Source: Phycisphaerales bacterium
Lineage (GTDB): Bacteria; Planctomycetota; Phycisphaerae; UBA1845
Assembly (NCBI GenBank): GCA_003597935.1
Contig: QZJT01000121.1
Span: forward strand, 1-35,344
Direction: 5' to 3'
Length of the DNA stretch: 35,344 nucleotides
The notes under the pieces: generated by a model
What the model was told of the DNA's origin: nothing
The model's database searches: none
What the model saw: only the letters and a program-made list of their open reading frames with translations
Made by a program: the position numbers and the translations under genes
In this document: positions 24,498 through 34,100 of the stretch, in pieces
Layout of the letters: every line of letters starts with the position of its first letter
Numbering within the stretch: the first letter of the stretch is position 1

Positions 24498-26198
24498 TCA
24501 GCCGCAGTTCACCTCGGCGATCCGATCCGGGCACTCCACGATGACCGCGGTCCGACGGCCGAATTGTCCGGTGAACGTCACCTTCCCTTTGCCGCTGCGG
24601 CCGATGACCATCGTTTTCCGTTCGCCGTTGGTCTCTATCGTCAACTCGGTTCCCTCGGGCAGTGACGACTTGACCTTGGCCCTCAGCTTGCCGCTGCGGC
24701 ACTTCGCCTTGAACTTCGTGATGGAATCGCAGTTCACGCCGCCGTCGCCGGCCACGTCGAGGGCATAGAGGAAGGTATGGGGATCCGGGTTGTCTCCGGA
24801 AATGGACACTGTGCTGACGTAAGCCGTGCGCGAGTCGGGCGTGAATCGCGGATAGTGCGTGCCCAGCCATCGCGGCCGCGGGTAGAACTCGCCGGGCAGG
24901 GGCACCTCCCAGATTTCCGCGCCGCTGGCCGCGTCGAAGGCCTTGATGAAGCCGGGGTATCCGAACGTGGGGACGCCGGCGGCGATGATCGTGCGCCCAT
25001 CCGGGCTGACCATCGGCGTGTCGAGGACGTCGTCGGTGAAGTTGCTCCAGCGCAGCGAGCCGGAGGCCGGGTCCAAAGCCTCCAGGTATGACAGGTCCGC
25101 AACGTAGTACAGCATATCGTCCGGCCCGATGCTCAGATAGCTGACGCCGCTGACGAAATCGCCGTCATAGAAGAGCACCTCCGATCCGTCAGCCGGATCG
25201 AACCCACGGATCACCCAGCCGTAGCCGCGGGCGATGAAGTCCGTCGAGTAGACGGTTCCGTCGCGGCCGATGACGGGTTGAGCAGCGTAACTGTTCGGTC
25301 CTACGGGGATCACCCAGCGCTGCCGGCCGTCCAGTGAAAACGCATAGAGTTGGTTGTCTCCGCGCCGGTCCATGCCCACGTAGAGCTGATCCACAGGGCC
25401 GCCACGCCGCGACGGACCGAAGCGCATCTCCGCGCCCAGCCCGCCATACTCGAACATGGGTGGGTTGCCGATGTTGTTCCAGCGGTATTGCCCCTCGGTC
25501 GTCAGCGAGTACGTGCCGAGTCCGGGGTCGCCGGGGTCGAAGACGCCGTAGAGATTTCCATCTGGGCCGGGCGTCGGAACGATCTGCACGGCTTGCGCAT
25601 CCGGGTCGTCGAACTGCCAGAGTATCTGCCCCTCCGGCGAGATGGCGAACACGCTCCAGATGCTGCCGACGTAGAGCGCGCCATCCGGGCCGGCCGCGGG
25701 CGGCGCGTAGGGAGACCAGTTGACCTGCTGCGTCCACTTCAGCCCGCCGTCGGGCGACAATGCGTAGACGAAGCCTTGCGAGGTGTGCAGGTAGAGGGTC
25801 CCATCCGGCGCCAGTGCGGGGCGGAACCACATGTTGTTGGTGTCGGCCTCAAAGGTCCACTTGACGCGGCCGTCGCGCTGGCGCGCGGTCACGGTCAGCG
25901 GGACGGCGTTGCTCTCCTGGCCGTTGACGATGACTCTCACCCTGGCTAGGCCGAGGTCCGCGGATTCGGGCACGTAGGCGACGATGCGCGTGTCCGTCCA
26001 GGTGGTGAACCACGCGGTCACGCCGTCCACCTCGACGCGGCTGGACTCGCTGCGTCCGCCGAAGCCGGCGCCCACGATGGCCAGCCGGCCGCTGCGCGGG
26101 AGGGTGTCTTTGTTGATCGAGGTAATAACCGGCTGCGCCAACGTGGCCGGCGCCGAGGTCAACAGGGCGAAAAGCACCCAAAAGCCCGATCGTCTCAT
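24498..26198 (-). CDS. Secreted IPT/TIG plus PQQ-type beta-propeller protein with shared C-terminal domain
   Basis: 566 residues from the ATG at 26198, with AAAGGAG eight bases upstream. A signal peptide (MRRSGFWVLFALLTSAPATL, then AQP) predicts export. Residues ~24-105 form an IPT/TIG immunoglobulin-like domain (VITSINKDTLPRSGRLAIVG then GAGFGG). Residues ~115-480 form a PQQ/YncE-type propeller with repeats such as GTLYLHTSQGFVYALSPDG, GALYVGSIWSVFAISPEG and LYAFSLDGRQRW. No PQQ-enzyme catalytic residues are evident. The last ~78 residues (NCDSITKFKAKCRSGKL, AKVKSSLPEGTELTI, then VECP and VNCG) closely match the end of the neighbouring gene product. It begins 74 bp after that gene's stop, so the two are probably co-transcribed. 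Role unknown. Confidence 0.88.
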   Translation of the reverse strand: MRRSGFWVLFALLTSAPATLAQPVITSINKDTLPRSGRLAIVGAGFGGRSESSRVEVDGVTAWFTTWTDTRIVAYVPESADLGLARVRVIVNGQESNAVPLTVTARQRDGRVKWTFEADTNNMWFRPALAPDGTLYLHTSQGFVYALSPDGGLKWTQQVNWSPYAPPAAGPDGALYVGSIWSVFAISPEGQILWQFDDPDAQAVQIVPTPGPDGNLYGVFDPGDPGLGTYSLTTEGQYRWNNIGNPPMFEYGGLGAEMRFGPSRRGGPVDQLYVGMDRRGDNQLYAFSLDGRQRWVIPVGPNSYAAQPVIGRDGTVYSTDFIARGYGWVIRGFDPADGSEVLFYDGDFVSGVSYLSIGPDDMLYYVADLSYLEALDPASGSLRWSNFTDDVLDTPMVSPDGRTIIAAGVPTFGYPGFIKAFDAASGAEIWEVPLPGEFYPRPRWLGTHYPRFTPDSRTAYVSTVSISGDNPDPHTFLYALDVAGDGGVNCDSITKFKAKCRSGKLRAKVKSSLPEGTELTIETNGERKTMVIGRSGKGKVTFTGQFGRRTAVIVECPDRIAEVNCG

Positions 26199-26272
26199 CG
26201 CGAAGCTCCTTTGCGCAGGCTCGCGCCTGCGAGCGCCGTGCGACCTCGCTATCAACATTGAAACCAGCGTGG

Positions 26273-28432
26273 TCAGCCGCAATTCGCTGCTGCGCATTCA
26301 ATTTCGGGGCATTCGGCGATGCACACGTCGCGCATCCCCGATTGACCGGTCCACCTAACCTTACCCTTGCCGCGGGCGTTGATCATCATCAAGCGCGGGT
26401 CGCCATCGTTGTCGATGGTCAACTCGGTCCCCTGGGGAAGCGACGACTTGACTTTGGCCGTCAGCTTGCCGCCGCGGCACTTTGCACTGAGTTTATGGAT
26501 CGCATCGCAGTCGAGGCCGCCGGTGCCGGCCATGTGAAATACGGCGCCGCCGAACCCGCCCGCCCAGAGCGATCCCGATCGGGTGCGGCTGATCTCGCTC
26601 AGCACTTCCGGAAACCTGGCAATGACGGTCGGCGTCCACGAGCGTCCGCCGTCGATCGTGTGGAGCAGGAGCGGATCCTGTCGCTCGTCGGCCGCCACCA
26701 CCCAGGCTTCCTCGGCGCTGACGGCCGCCACGTCGAGAGCCACGCGGATGTCACGCCCGAAATCGAGCACCTGCCACGACCGCCCGCCATCCAGCGTGCG
26801 CTCCACCGCGCCCCACCAACCCACCACCCAGCCGACATCGCGGTTGACGTAGTCCGCGCCTTCCACGATCGGCGACCCTTGCGGCGTATCCGGCAGCGCG
26901 CCCTCCGTCCACGATTCACCGCCATCGATCGTGCGCAGGAATCGGCCGCCGGCTGTGTGCATCGAACCATACTGATCGTCCGCGAACTCCACCGCTACCC
27001 AGACGGCGGCATCCTCAAAGGGCTGAAACCAGGAGCGGCCGCCGTCGGTGGTGCGGAACACCGACCGACGCCGACGGGCCAGGTCTTGACCCACGACCCA
27101 GCCGTTCGTGCGGCTCGAGAACCCGATGGCGTTGATGTCGAGGTCGCCGGGCAGCCCATCGGGAAACCCGGTCGGCTCCCAGGTGTCTCCGCCGTCCTCG
27201 GTGATGAACACGACGCCGCCCGGTCCGCCCACCACCGCGAAATCCGCATCGTGTACGTGGACAGCGCTCAGGCCTTCGTCCCGCCCGAATTGCACCCCCG
27301 TGACCTTCAGCCGCCGCACGTCCCAATGCTCGCCGCCGTCGGTGGTGCGGGAAAGGAACCCGTTTCGATGTATGGTGTAACCGTAGGCGTCGGTGAACAT
27401 CTCGACGTCGGTCACTTCCAGGCCCATCCCGCGGTTGAGGATGCGCCAGGTGTCGCCGCCGTCGGTGGTGCCGACCAGCAGACCGTACGGGCCGGTCGCC
27501 CAGGCGACGTTGCGGTCGTATGCCCGCACCCGCCAATCGTAGGGCAGGTCGCCGACGCCTTCGAACTGCCGGGTCCACGAAGCGCCGCCGTTCGTGGATC
27601 GCCAGATGTCGCCGCCGCCGGAAATGCCGAAGACCGTATCGCCGCCCGCGTACTCCAAGTCGCTCATGGGTCCGTCGGCCTCGAACGGCCCGGCCAACGA
27701 CCGCCACGTCTGGCCGCCATCGGTGGAACGGTAGATCGACAGTTCGCCCACCACCGCCGCCAGCGCCGTGCGAGCGCTGATAAACGCCACGTCGTTGGAG
27801 GTCAGCGCCAGCACCGGCGTCCAGGTGCGGCCCGTATCCTGCGTCCGGAAGACGCCGCGGATGTTTGAACGCGCCTGGTGCCCGGCGACCAGACCGTTGT
27901 CCACGCTCCAGAAGTCCATCCCGTACACAATCGGACAGTCCGGATAGCCGGACTGCACCTGCCATGACAGTCCACCGTCGTCCGTGTAGGCCAGTGCCCC
28001 GTTGGCGCCGATGACGCCGACGCCCGGTTCGAAGAATTTGATGTCGCGCCACGAGCCGGCCGGCACGCCGGTCATGGGAATCCACGTTTGGCCGCCATCA
28101 ATGGTGCGGAAGGCGTCCGAGTTGTTTCCGGTCACGTAGCCGTACCGCTCATCGAAGAAATGGACGTCATAGAACGGGCCGGCGCCCCAGTCGTCGACGA
28201 TTCTCGGCTTCCACGTATCGCCTCCATCGGCGGTCTCCAGCAGATGCCGATTCTCACCGACGATAAAGGCGTGCGTCGGCGAGATGAAGGCCGCCGCCTT
28301 CAGGTTGCGGCCGGTCGGAAACGGCGCCTGCCGCGTCCACTCCTGGGCCGCGACCGATGGACACCACATGGCCGCCAGAGCGAGACTCGCTGCCGTCAGG
28401 ATACGCACGTGCGCCCTTTCAATGGAACCCAT
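26273..28432 (-). CDS. Secreted Ycf48/Asp-box beta-propeller protein with shared C-terminal domain
   Basis: 719 residues from the ATG at 28432, preceded by GAGGAGA. A signal peptide (ILTAASLALAAMWCPSVAAQ) predicts export. The body is a series of Ycf48-like/Asp-box repeats of ~45 residues, each ending in a T-x-D-G-G-x-x-W-type motif: TADGGDTWKP, TIDGGQTWIP, STDGGQTWRS, TTDGGDTWRI, TEDGGDTWEP, TTDGGRSWFQ and TIDGGESWTE. About 14 are present, enough for two seven-bladed propellers. The last ~78 residues (DCDAIHKLSAKCRGGKL, AKVKSSLPQGTELTI, ECP, NCG) match the C-terminus of the downstream protein. Ycf48 itself is a photosystem assembly factor, but this repeat is common in unrelated secreted proteins and no photosynthesis link is implied. 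Confidence 0.88.
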   Translation of the reverse strand: MGSIERAHVRILTAASLALAAMWCPSVAAQEWTRQAPFPTGRNLKAAAFISPTHAFIVGENRHLLETADGGDTWKPRIVDDWGAGPFYDVHFFDERYGYVTGNNSDAFRTIDGGQTWIPMTGVPAGSWRDIKFFEPGVGVIGANGALAYTDDGGLSWQVQSGYPDCPIVYGMDFWSVDNGLVAGHQARSNIRGVFRTQDTGRTWTPVLALTSNDVAFISARTALAAVVGELSIYRSTDGGQTWRSLAGPFEADGPMSDLEYAGGDTVFGISGGGDIWRSTNGGASWTRQFEGVGDLPYDWRVRAYDRNVAWATGPYGLLVGTTDGGDTWRILNRGMGLEVTDVEMFTDAYGYTIHRNGFLSRTTDGGEHWDVRRLKVTGVQFGRDEGLSAVHVHDADFAVVGGPGGVVFITEDGGDTWEPTGFPDGLPGDLDINAIGFSSRTNGWVVGQDLARRRRSVFRTTDGGRSWFQPFEDAAVWVAVEFADDQYGSMHTAGGRFLRTIDGGESWTEGALPDTPQGSPIVEGADYVNRDVGWVVGWWGAVERTLDGGRSWQVLDFGRDIRVALDVAAVSAEEAWVVAADERQDPLLLHTIDGGRSWTPTVIARFPEVLSEISRTRSGSLWAGGFGGAVFHMAGTGGLDCDAIHKLSAKCRGGKLTAKVKSSLPQGTELTIDNDGDPRLMMINARGKGKVRWTGQSGMRDVCIAECPEIECAAANCG

Positions 28433-28931
28433 GGTCGGATCTCCTCGTTCATCCAGCGTTGGGAAGCTAAAGTCGCTGCGCCAGGCAAAGAGCGATCTGG
28501 CAAGAGGCATTCCGGCCCGTGACGCCACCGATTGTGGCGAACGTCTCAACGGCAGATCGGCGACGGTGAGGAAAGAAAGAGGCCGAAATCACGCCACGCC
28601 GGACCGTATGTGCGGATATGCCGGCCAAAAGTCGGCCGCGCGTTGCGCCCGCGTTCACTTCCACCCCGCAGGCTGGAGCTTTCCACCTGTACCCGTCCGC
28701 GAACCTTCCCACGATCCGCGTGCGTACTCACGCCCGGCCCCGTCCTACTGAGCGACGCGCTGATTCACCTGTGCGGGAGTCGCGCCGGCACGGACGGCCC
28801 GCCTGAGGCGCCGCCAACGTCGGTGGCGATCCGCTACTTTGTCCAGCGGAACCGCGGGAATCCCACCCGGCGCGCGGCGGGTCCGCCGAGGTCCGACGAA
28901 CGCCCCGACCGGTTTCGACAGCGCTTATCCG
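28433..28931. other. Divergent intergenic region
   Basis: About 500 bp between the propeller operon (minus) and the promoter of the DksA-like gene (plus). Short open frames here lack ribosome binding sites and recognisable domains. No RNA gene recognised. It should also contain the promoter of the propeller operon. Confidence 0.45.
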
Positions 28932-28960
28932 TTGACAGCGGTCGCCCCGATGCCTATCAT
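28932..28960 (+). promoter_or_regulatory. Sigma70-type promoter for the DksA-like/lspA operon
   Basis: TTGACA at 28932-28937 and TATCAT at 28955-28960 are separated by 17 bp, the optimal spacing. The -10 ends 87 bp before the GTG start at 29048, leaving an untranslated leader of about 80 bases. Confidence 0.7.
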
Positions 28961-29047
28961 ACCCTGCGTTTCGATTCGTTAACGCCTTATTTGCAATAGG
29001 TTACGAGCTGGCAGGTCGAACTCGAGGCAGGAATCACGGGGACGGCG

Positions 29048-30127
29048 GTGGCGAAGTCCAAGCGGGCAGCAAAACGCGGAAAGCAGCAGGCCGCCCGGAA
29101 GCCGGCGCGGCGCGCCGGACGGGCCGGCGCGGTGCGGAACGCAGGGGCCGTGTCCAAGCGCTCCTCCGATACGACGCCCGAGAAGGCGGCCGCCAAGCGC
29201 CGCAAGGCGGCGGATGCCGAAAAAGAGACCCGCAACACAGCGACCCGCCCGAAAAAGAAACCGCGTCCTGCCGACGGGAAGCCCGGCGTGAAAGAGGCCG
29301 CGCCCACCCAGAGCGGGAAGGGCGGCACCACGCGAACGGCCGTGGGCCGCGTTGGCGCGGACAAGCCCGTCTCCGGATCGGGCTCAAGCGGTGACCAGGT
29401 CTCATCCACGAAACCCACCCCCGTGCAGTCGGCGTCTGGGGCGTCGAAACGGACCACGCTCGCGACCAAGCCGGGCTTGCGCCGACGTCGCCCGTCCGGC
29501 GTCGAGGTGACGACCGCCGCGTCTGCCGCACCGATGCCGCCCCCGCGGCTTGCCGACGACGAGCAGCCCTCCAAACGCGATCCCGCTGCGAAGGATGCCC
29601 CATCGCAGTCGCTGGGCGCGCCCGCGCCGGGCGACAAACCCCGTTCGTCCAAAGCGAGCCGATCCACGTCCGCCCTGTCGCCCAGCCCCGGCCCTCGTTA
29701 CGTCAACGGATTGCGGCTGGTCGAGCCGGGCGCCAGGATGCCCCACTCGCGGCTCTCACCCAAGCGCCTGGCGCAGTTCAAGGCGATGCTGGTTCAGCGG
29801 CGGTTGCAACTGACCGACGACCTGCAGCGCCTGTCGGAAGAGGCCTACCGGGGAAACGCCCACGGTTCGGACCGATCGAACATGCCCATCCACATGGCCG
29901 ACCTCGGCACCGACAACTGGGAGCAGGAGTTCGACCTGATGCTGCTGGATAACGAGCGGGCCATGGTCCGCGACATCGACGACGCCCTGCGCCGCATCGA
30001 GGAGGGGACCTACGGCATCTGCGAGGCCACGCACCGCCCCATCACCATCGCACGGCTGATCGCCAAGCCGTGGGCCCGCTACTGTATCGAGTACGCTCGC
30101 ATGAAAGAGCAGGGGCGGGTGCCGTGA
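29048..30127 (+). CDS. DksA/TraR-like protein with long basic disordered N-terminus
   Basis: 359 residues from a GTG at 29048 with GGGGA just upstream. Residues 1-~230 are low-complexity Lys/Arg/Ala/Pro/Ser sequence (AKRGKQQAARKPARRAGRAG and similar), resembling histone H1-like tails and able to bind nucleic acid. The C-terminal ~125 residues have DksA topology: a helical hairpin (LSPKRLAQFKAMLVQRRLQL, later MLLDNERAMVRDIDDALRRI) and a zinc-finger-like end with YGICEATHRPI and RYCIEYA. Of the four usual zinc cysteines only C325 and C346 remain; T328 and Y349 occupy the others. DksA-type proteins bind the RNA polymerase secondary channel. The acidic tip seen in DksA is not obvious here. Its stop overlaps the lspA start (GTGA). 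Confidence 0.85.
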   Translation: MAKSKRAAKRGKQQAARKPARRAGRAGAVRNAGAVSKRSSDTTPEKAAAKRRKAADAEKETRNTATRPKKKPRPADGKPGVKEAAPTQSGKGGTTRTAVGRVGADKPVSGSGSSGDQVSSTKPTPVQSASGASKRTTLATKPGLRRRRPSGVEVTTAASAAPMPPPRLADDEQPSKRDPAAKDAPSQSLGAPAPGDKPRSSKASRSTSALSPSPGPRYVNGLRLVEPGARMPHSRLSPKRLAQFKAMLVQRRLQLTDDLQRLSEEAYRGNAHGSDRSNMPIHMADLGTDNWEQEFDLMLLDNERAMVRDIDDALRRIEEGTYGICEATHRPITIARLIAKPWARYCIEYARMKEQGRVP

Positions 30128-30999
30128 GCTGGACGCACGGCCACGTTTCCGCTGTCGGCTTCCATCCGCCTCATCAGGAGGCGTCGGCGATCACGTCGTG
30201 GACGGCCCACCTGGTCTTATGGCTGGTGGCCGGGGCCGGGCTGGCCGCCGATCTGTGGTCGAAGGCGTGGGCTTTTTCAGCGCTCGATCCGCGGGAGCAC
30301 CGTCCGGTGTGGCCGGGTGTCCTGGAGTTCCGCCGTTCGCTCAACGCCGGGGCGATCTTCGGCGTCGGGGCGGGGTGGGTGTGGGTGTTCGTGGTCGCGT
30401 CGTTCGCGGCGCTGGCGTTCGTGCTGTTTCTCTTCCACGGCAGTACGCCGCGGCAGCGGTCATTGCACGTGGCGCTGGGGTTGATTCTGGCCGGAGCGCT
30501 GGGCAACCTGCACGACCGCATCTTCATCCGAGCGGACGTTGTGGCGGCCGTGGCGCCCTCCGGCGAGCCGTATCACGACATCGGCCTGATCATCGACGAA
30601 CGCGACGACGGCGCCATCCGGCTGGGCAGCTACCCGGAGAAAGCGGAGCCGCGCGTCTTCGCCCGATCCTATTTGACCGCGCCGCCGCGCCGGCAGGGCG
30701 TGGTGCGGGACTTCATCAAGTTCGTGCCGGTGGTGCCGCGATGGGTGCCGCTGGTCGGCGGGCGCGACGCCTGGCCGTGGGTGTTCAACGTCGCCGACGC
30801 CATGCTGGTCGTCGGGGTAGGACTGCTGCTCATCCACTTCTGGTCGGCGCGCGAGGCGCCGCACCCGGCGGCGCTGGCGGACCGTGTGGATACCGAAAGC
30901 CCGGCGGCCGACCGCGATGAGACACACCTCGTGCCATCACCTTCCGAAGAGGAGGCGGCCGTCTGCGCCGGCCGGGCGGTGGAGTCGGCGGAAGTGTGA
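30124..30999 (+). CDS. lspA: Lipoprotein signal peptidase II with lumenal insertion
   Basis: 291 residues from a GTG at 30124 that overlaps the preceding TGA, with a G-rich ribosome binding site (CAGGGGCGGG) in the upstream gene. It cleaves the signal peptide of prolipoproteins after lipid modification, inside the cytoplasmic membrane. All five conserved blocks are present: DLWSKAW, RRSLNAGAIFGVG, GALGNLHDRIF, RDFIKF and FNVADAML; the catalytic aspartates are those in RDFIKF and NVADA. E. coli LspA is ~164 residues. Here ~55 residues are inserted between NLHDRI and the catalytic RDFIKF (YHDIGLIIDERDDGAIRLGS and on), and there is a ~50-residue polar acidic tail. Coupling to a DksA-like gene implies shared expression from the promoter at 28932. 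Confidence 0.92.
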   Translation: MSWTHGHVSAVGFHPPHQEASAITSWTAHLVLWLVAGAGLAADLWSKAWAFSALDPREHRPVWPGVLEFRRSLNAGAIFGVGAGWVWVFVVASFAALAFVLFLFHGSTPRQRSLHVALGLILAGALGNLHDRIFIRADVVAAVAPSGEPYHDIGLIIDERDDGAIRLGSYPEKAEPRVFARSYLTAPPRRQGVVRDFIKFVPVVPRWVPLVGGRDAWPWVFNVADAMLVVGVGLLLIHFWSAREAPHPAALADRVDTESPAADRDETHLVPSPSEEEAAVCAGRAVESAEV

Positions 31000-31151
31000 G
31001 TTCCCGCCCTCGCGTCGGACACCTCGCGACATCCGAACGCACGCGCCATACGCTCCTGCGTCGTTCGGCCAATGGCGGTGGGCACGCTTCCTTCAACTGC
31101 CGCAGCTCCTGCCGAGGCCGCGGTCGTATCGCGCGCGGACTGCACCGCCTT

Positions 31152-34100
31152 CTATTTCAGTGCTCGTTCATTCTGTTCCACCCCTCCTGTCGCCAATCGT
31201 TCGTCGGCGGTCTCCTCCGCCTGGCCTCGCACCGTAGGCGGCGACGGAGCGCCGTACCACACCTTGGCGATCGCATTTGCACCAGCGATACCGGTGACGA
31301 GGCGCTGGCCGTCCGGGCTGAACGCCACGCTCCACACCGCTTCAGCGTGCCCCTGGAGGCCGAGGAGTTCCTGCCCCGTCTCGGCGTCCCACACCTTCGC
31401 GGACCGGTCATCACCGCCGGTGACGATCCGGTTGCCATCGGGGCTGAACGTGACGCTGCGCACCGTGTCAGTGTGACCCTTGAGGGTGAGAAGTTCCTGG
31501 CCGGTCACCGCGTCCCAGACCTTCGCCGTGCTGTCCCGGCTGCCGGTGATGATGCGCTGACCGTCGGGACTGAAGGCCACGCTGAGCAGCGCGCCGGTGT
31601 GCCCATTGAGGGTAGAGAGTTGCAGGCCCATCGTGGCGTCCCACACTTTCGCCGTCTCATCCCTGCCGGCGGTGACGATGCGTTTGCCGTCGGGGCTGAA
31701 CGCCACGCTCGACACGACGTTGGTATGCTTGAGGGTCAGGAGTTCCCGGCCTGTCAGGGCATCCCACACTTTTGCTTCGCCTATATCATTGTCTGGCGTG
31801 CCCCACTCGCCGCAGCCGGTGACTATGTGTTGGCCGTCGGAGCTGAACGCCACGCTCGACACGACGTTGGTGTGCTCGAGGACGAGGAGCACCTGGCCCG
31901 TCGCGGCGTCCCACACCTTCGCCGTCTGGTCCTGGCTGCCGGTCAGTATGCGTCGGCCATCGGGGCTGAAGGCCACGCTCCATATACCCGCCACGGCCCA
32001 CGCCCTGCTTGTGGATCCTTCCAGAGTGAGGACTTCCCGGGCCGTCACGGTGTCCCACAGCTTCGCGGTGCAGTCGCCGCTGCCGGTGACGATCCGCTTG
32101 CCGTCGGGGCTGAACGCGATGCTGCTGATAAAATCCGCATGTCCCTTGAGGGTGGGGACCTCCTGGCCTTTCTCGGCATCCCACACTTTGGCTGTTCGGT
32201 CATTGCTGCCGGTGACGATGTGTTGGCCATCGGGGCTGAACGCAACGCCGCGCACCTGGCCTGCGTGCCCTTTGAGGGTGAGACGCTCCTGGCCCGTCGC
32301 CGCATCCCACACTCTGGTCGTCTGGTCTGCACTGCCGGTGACGATGCGCTTACCGTCGGGGCTGAACGCCACGCTGTTCAGCCAGCTTGCGTGCCCCTCG
32401 AGGACGAATGGTTCCTGGCCCGTCGCGGCGTCCCACACCTTCGCTGTCCGGTCTCCACCGGCGGTGACGAGGCGCTGGCCGTCGGGACTGAACGCCGTAC
32501 TGCGCACGCCGCCGGCGTGTCCTTTGAGGGTGAGGAGTTCCTCGCCCGTCGCGGCATCCCACACCTTCGCCGTCAGGTCCTCGCTGCCGCTGACGATGCG
32601 CTGGCCATCGGGACTGAACGCCACGCTGCGTACCCCGCCTGCGTGCCCCGCAAGGGTGAGAACGTCCCGGCCCGCTGCGGCGTTCCACACCTTCACCTCG
32701 CCCGGCCCATACGCCCAATCGCAGGCACTGCTGACGATGCGCTGGCCGTCGGGGCTGAATGCCACGCTCCACACACAATAGGCATGCCCCTGCAGGTCTC
32801 GGAGTAACTGGCCGGTCGCGGCGTCCCACACCTTGACTTCGCCCGGTTTCTTGCCGACGCCCCAGGGGCCGCCGCCGGTGAGGATGCGCTGGCCGTCGGG
32901 GCTGAACGCCACGCTCAGGACGAGGCCCTTGTGCCCCTCGAGGGTGAACATCTCCCGGCCGCTGGCGGCGTCCCATACCCTCGCCGTCTTGTCCTCGCTG
33001 CCGGTGACGATGCGCTGACCGTCAGGGCTGACCGCCGCGCTCGACACCGCTGCTCGGTGGCCCACCAGCGTCCGTTCGGCGTTGATTCGTGTCGAAAGAT
33101 AGCGCCACTCCCAGCCGCGCAGGTTCTGCTGGCACTCGCCGAGGTAGTGCAGCGCCAACCCGCCGTTGGCGGCCTCGAAGTCAGTTTGGGCCAACATCAG
33201 CTTGCCGGCATAAACCAACCACTCTGCCCGTGTCAGTTGCACTTCCGCTCGGTGCCGTTCCGCCTCGGCTTTCTGCTGCTGCGCCGCCGCCTCCGCCTGG
33301 GCGTCTTGAGCGGTCTTCCGCGCCTCCACCGCCAGGTCACGCTGATCCCGAGCGACCTTCGCCTGCCACGCGAAGGCGATGACGCCGATCAGCAGCGCCG
33401 CAACCACCGCGCTTCCCGCCGTGACCATGCCCCGGTTGCGCCGGACGAACTTCTTAAGCCTGTACGCCGTGCTCGGCGGCGCGGCGAGGACGGGCTCGCC
33501 ATCGAGGTATCGGTGGACATCCATCGCCAGCCCGTTGGCCGTCTCGTACCGCCGCGTGCGGTCCTTCTCCAGACACCTCATCACGATCCAGTCCAGGTCG
33601 CCCTTGACGGTCTGGCTGAGCTTCTTCGTGTCGATCGCGCGGCGCTGCTGGGCCTTGCGTGCAGCGGTCTTGCCGAGGGATGAGAGCCGCGTCGATGGCT
33701 TGTGCGGCTCGACCTCGCGGATGATTCGCATCATCTCCGCGTAGCCCTTGCTCGTAAGTTCTCGGGTGTCGAACGGCGTCGTGCCGGTGAGCATCTCATA
33801 GAGCAGCACGCCCAGCGAGTAGATGTCGCTGCGCGTATCGATATCGAGGCCTGACATCTCCGCCTGTTCGGGACTCATGTACGCCGGCGTCCCGATCATC
33901 TGCCGGTGCTCGGTGAACAGCGTCCTGGTCGTCAATTCCGCGTTGGTCGCCTTGGCGATGCCGAAGTCGATCACTTTCGGCACCGGAACCCCGTCGTGCA
34001 TCGTGACGAGCACGTTGTTCGGCTTGATGTCCCGGTGGATGATCCCCTTCTGGTGGGCGTGCTGGATGGCGTGGCAGACCTTGGTGAACAGCTCGAGCCG

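Noticed and set aside
26258-27868. Long open frame on the plus strand (about 536 codons)
   Set aside because: Shadow of the Ycf48-like gene; its repeats merely mirror the Asp-box repeats of the real gene.
26273-28432. Photosystem assembly factor Ycf48
   Set aside because: The repeats resemble Ycf48, but the protein has about twice the blades, a different C-terminal domain and no photosynthesis genes nearby.
30996-32807. Repetitive plus-strand open frame (about 603 codons)
   Set aside because: Mirror image of the WD40 repeats of the kinase gene; composition and periodicity are inherited from the other strand.
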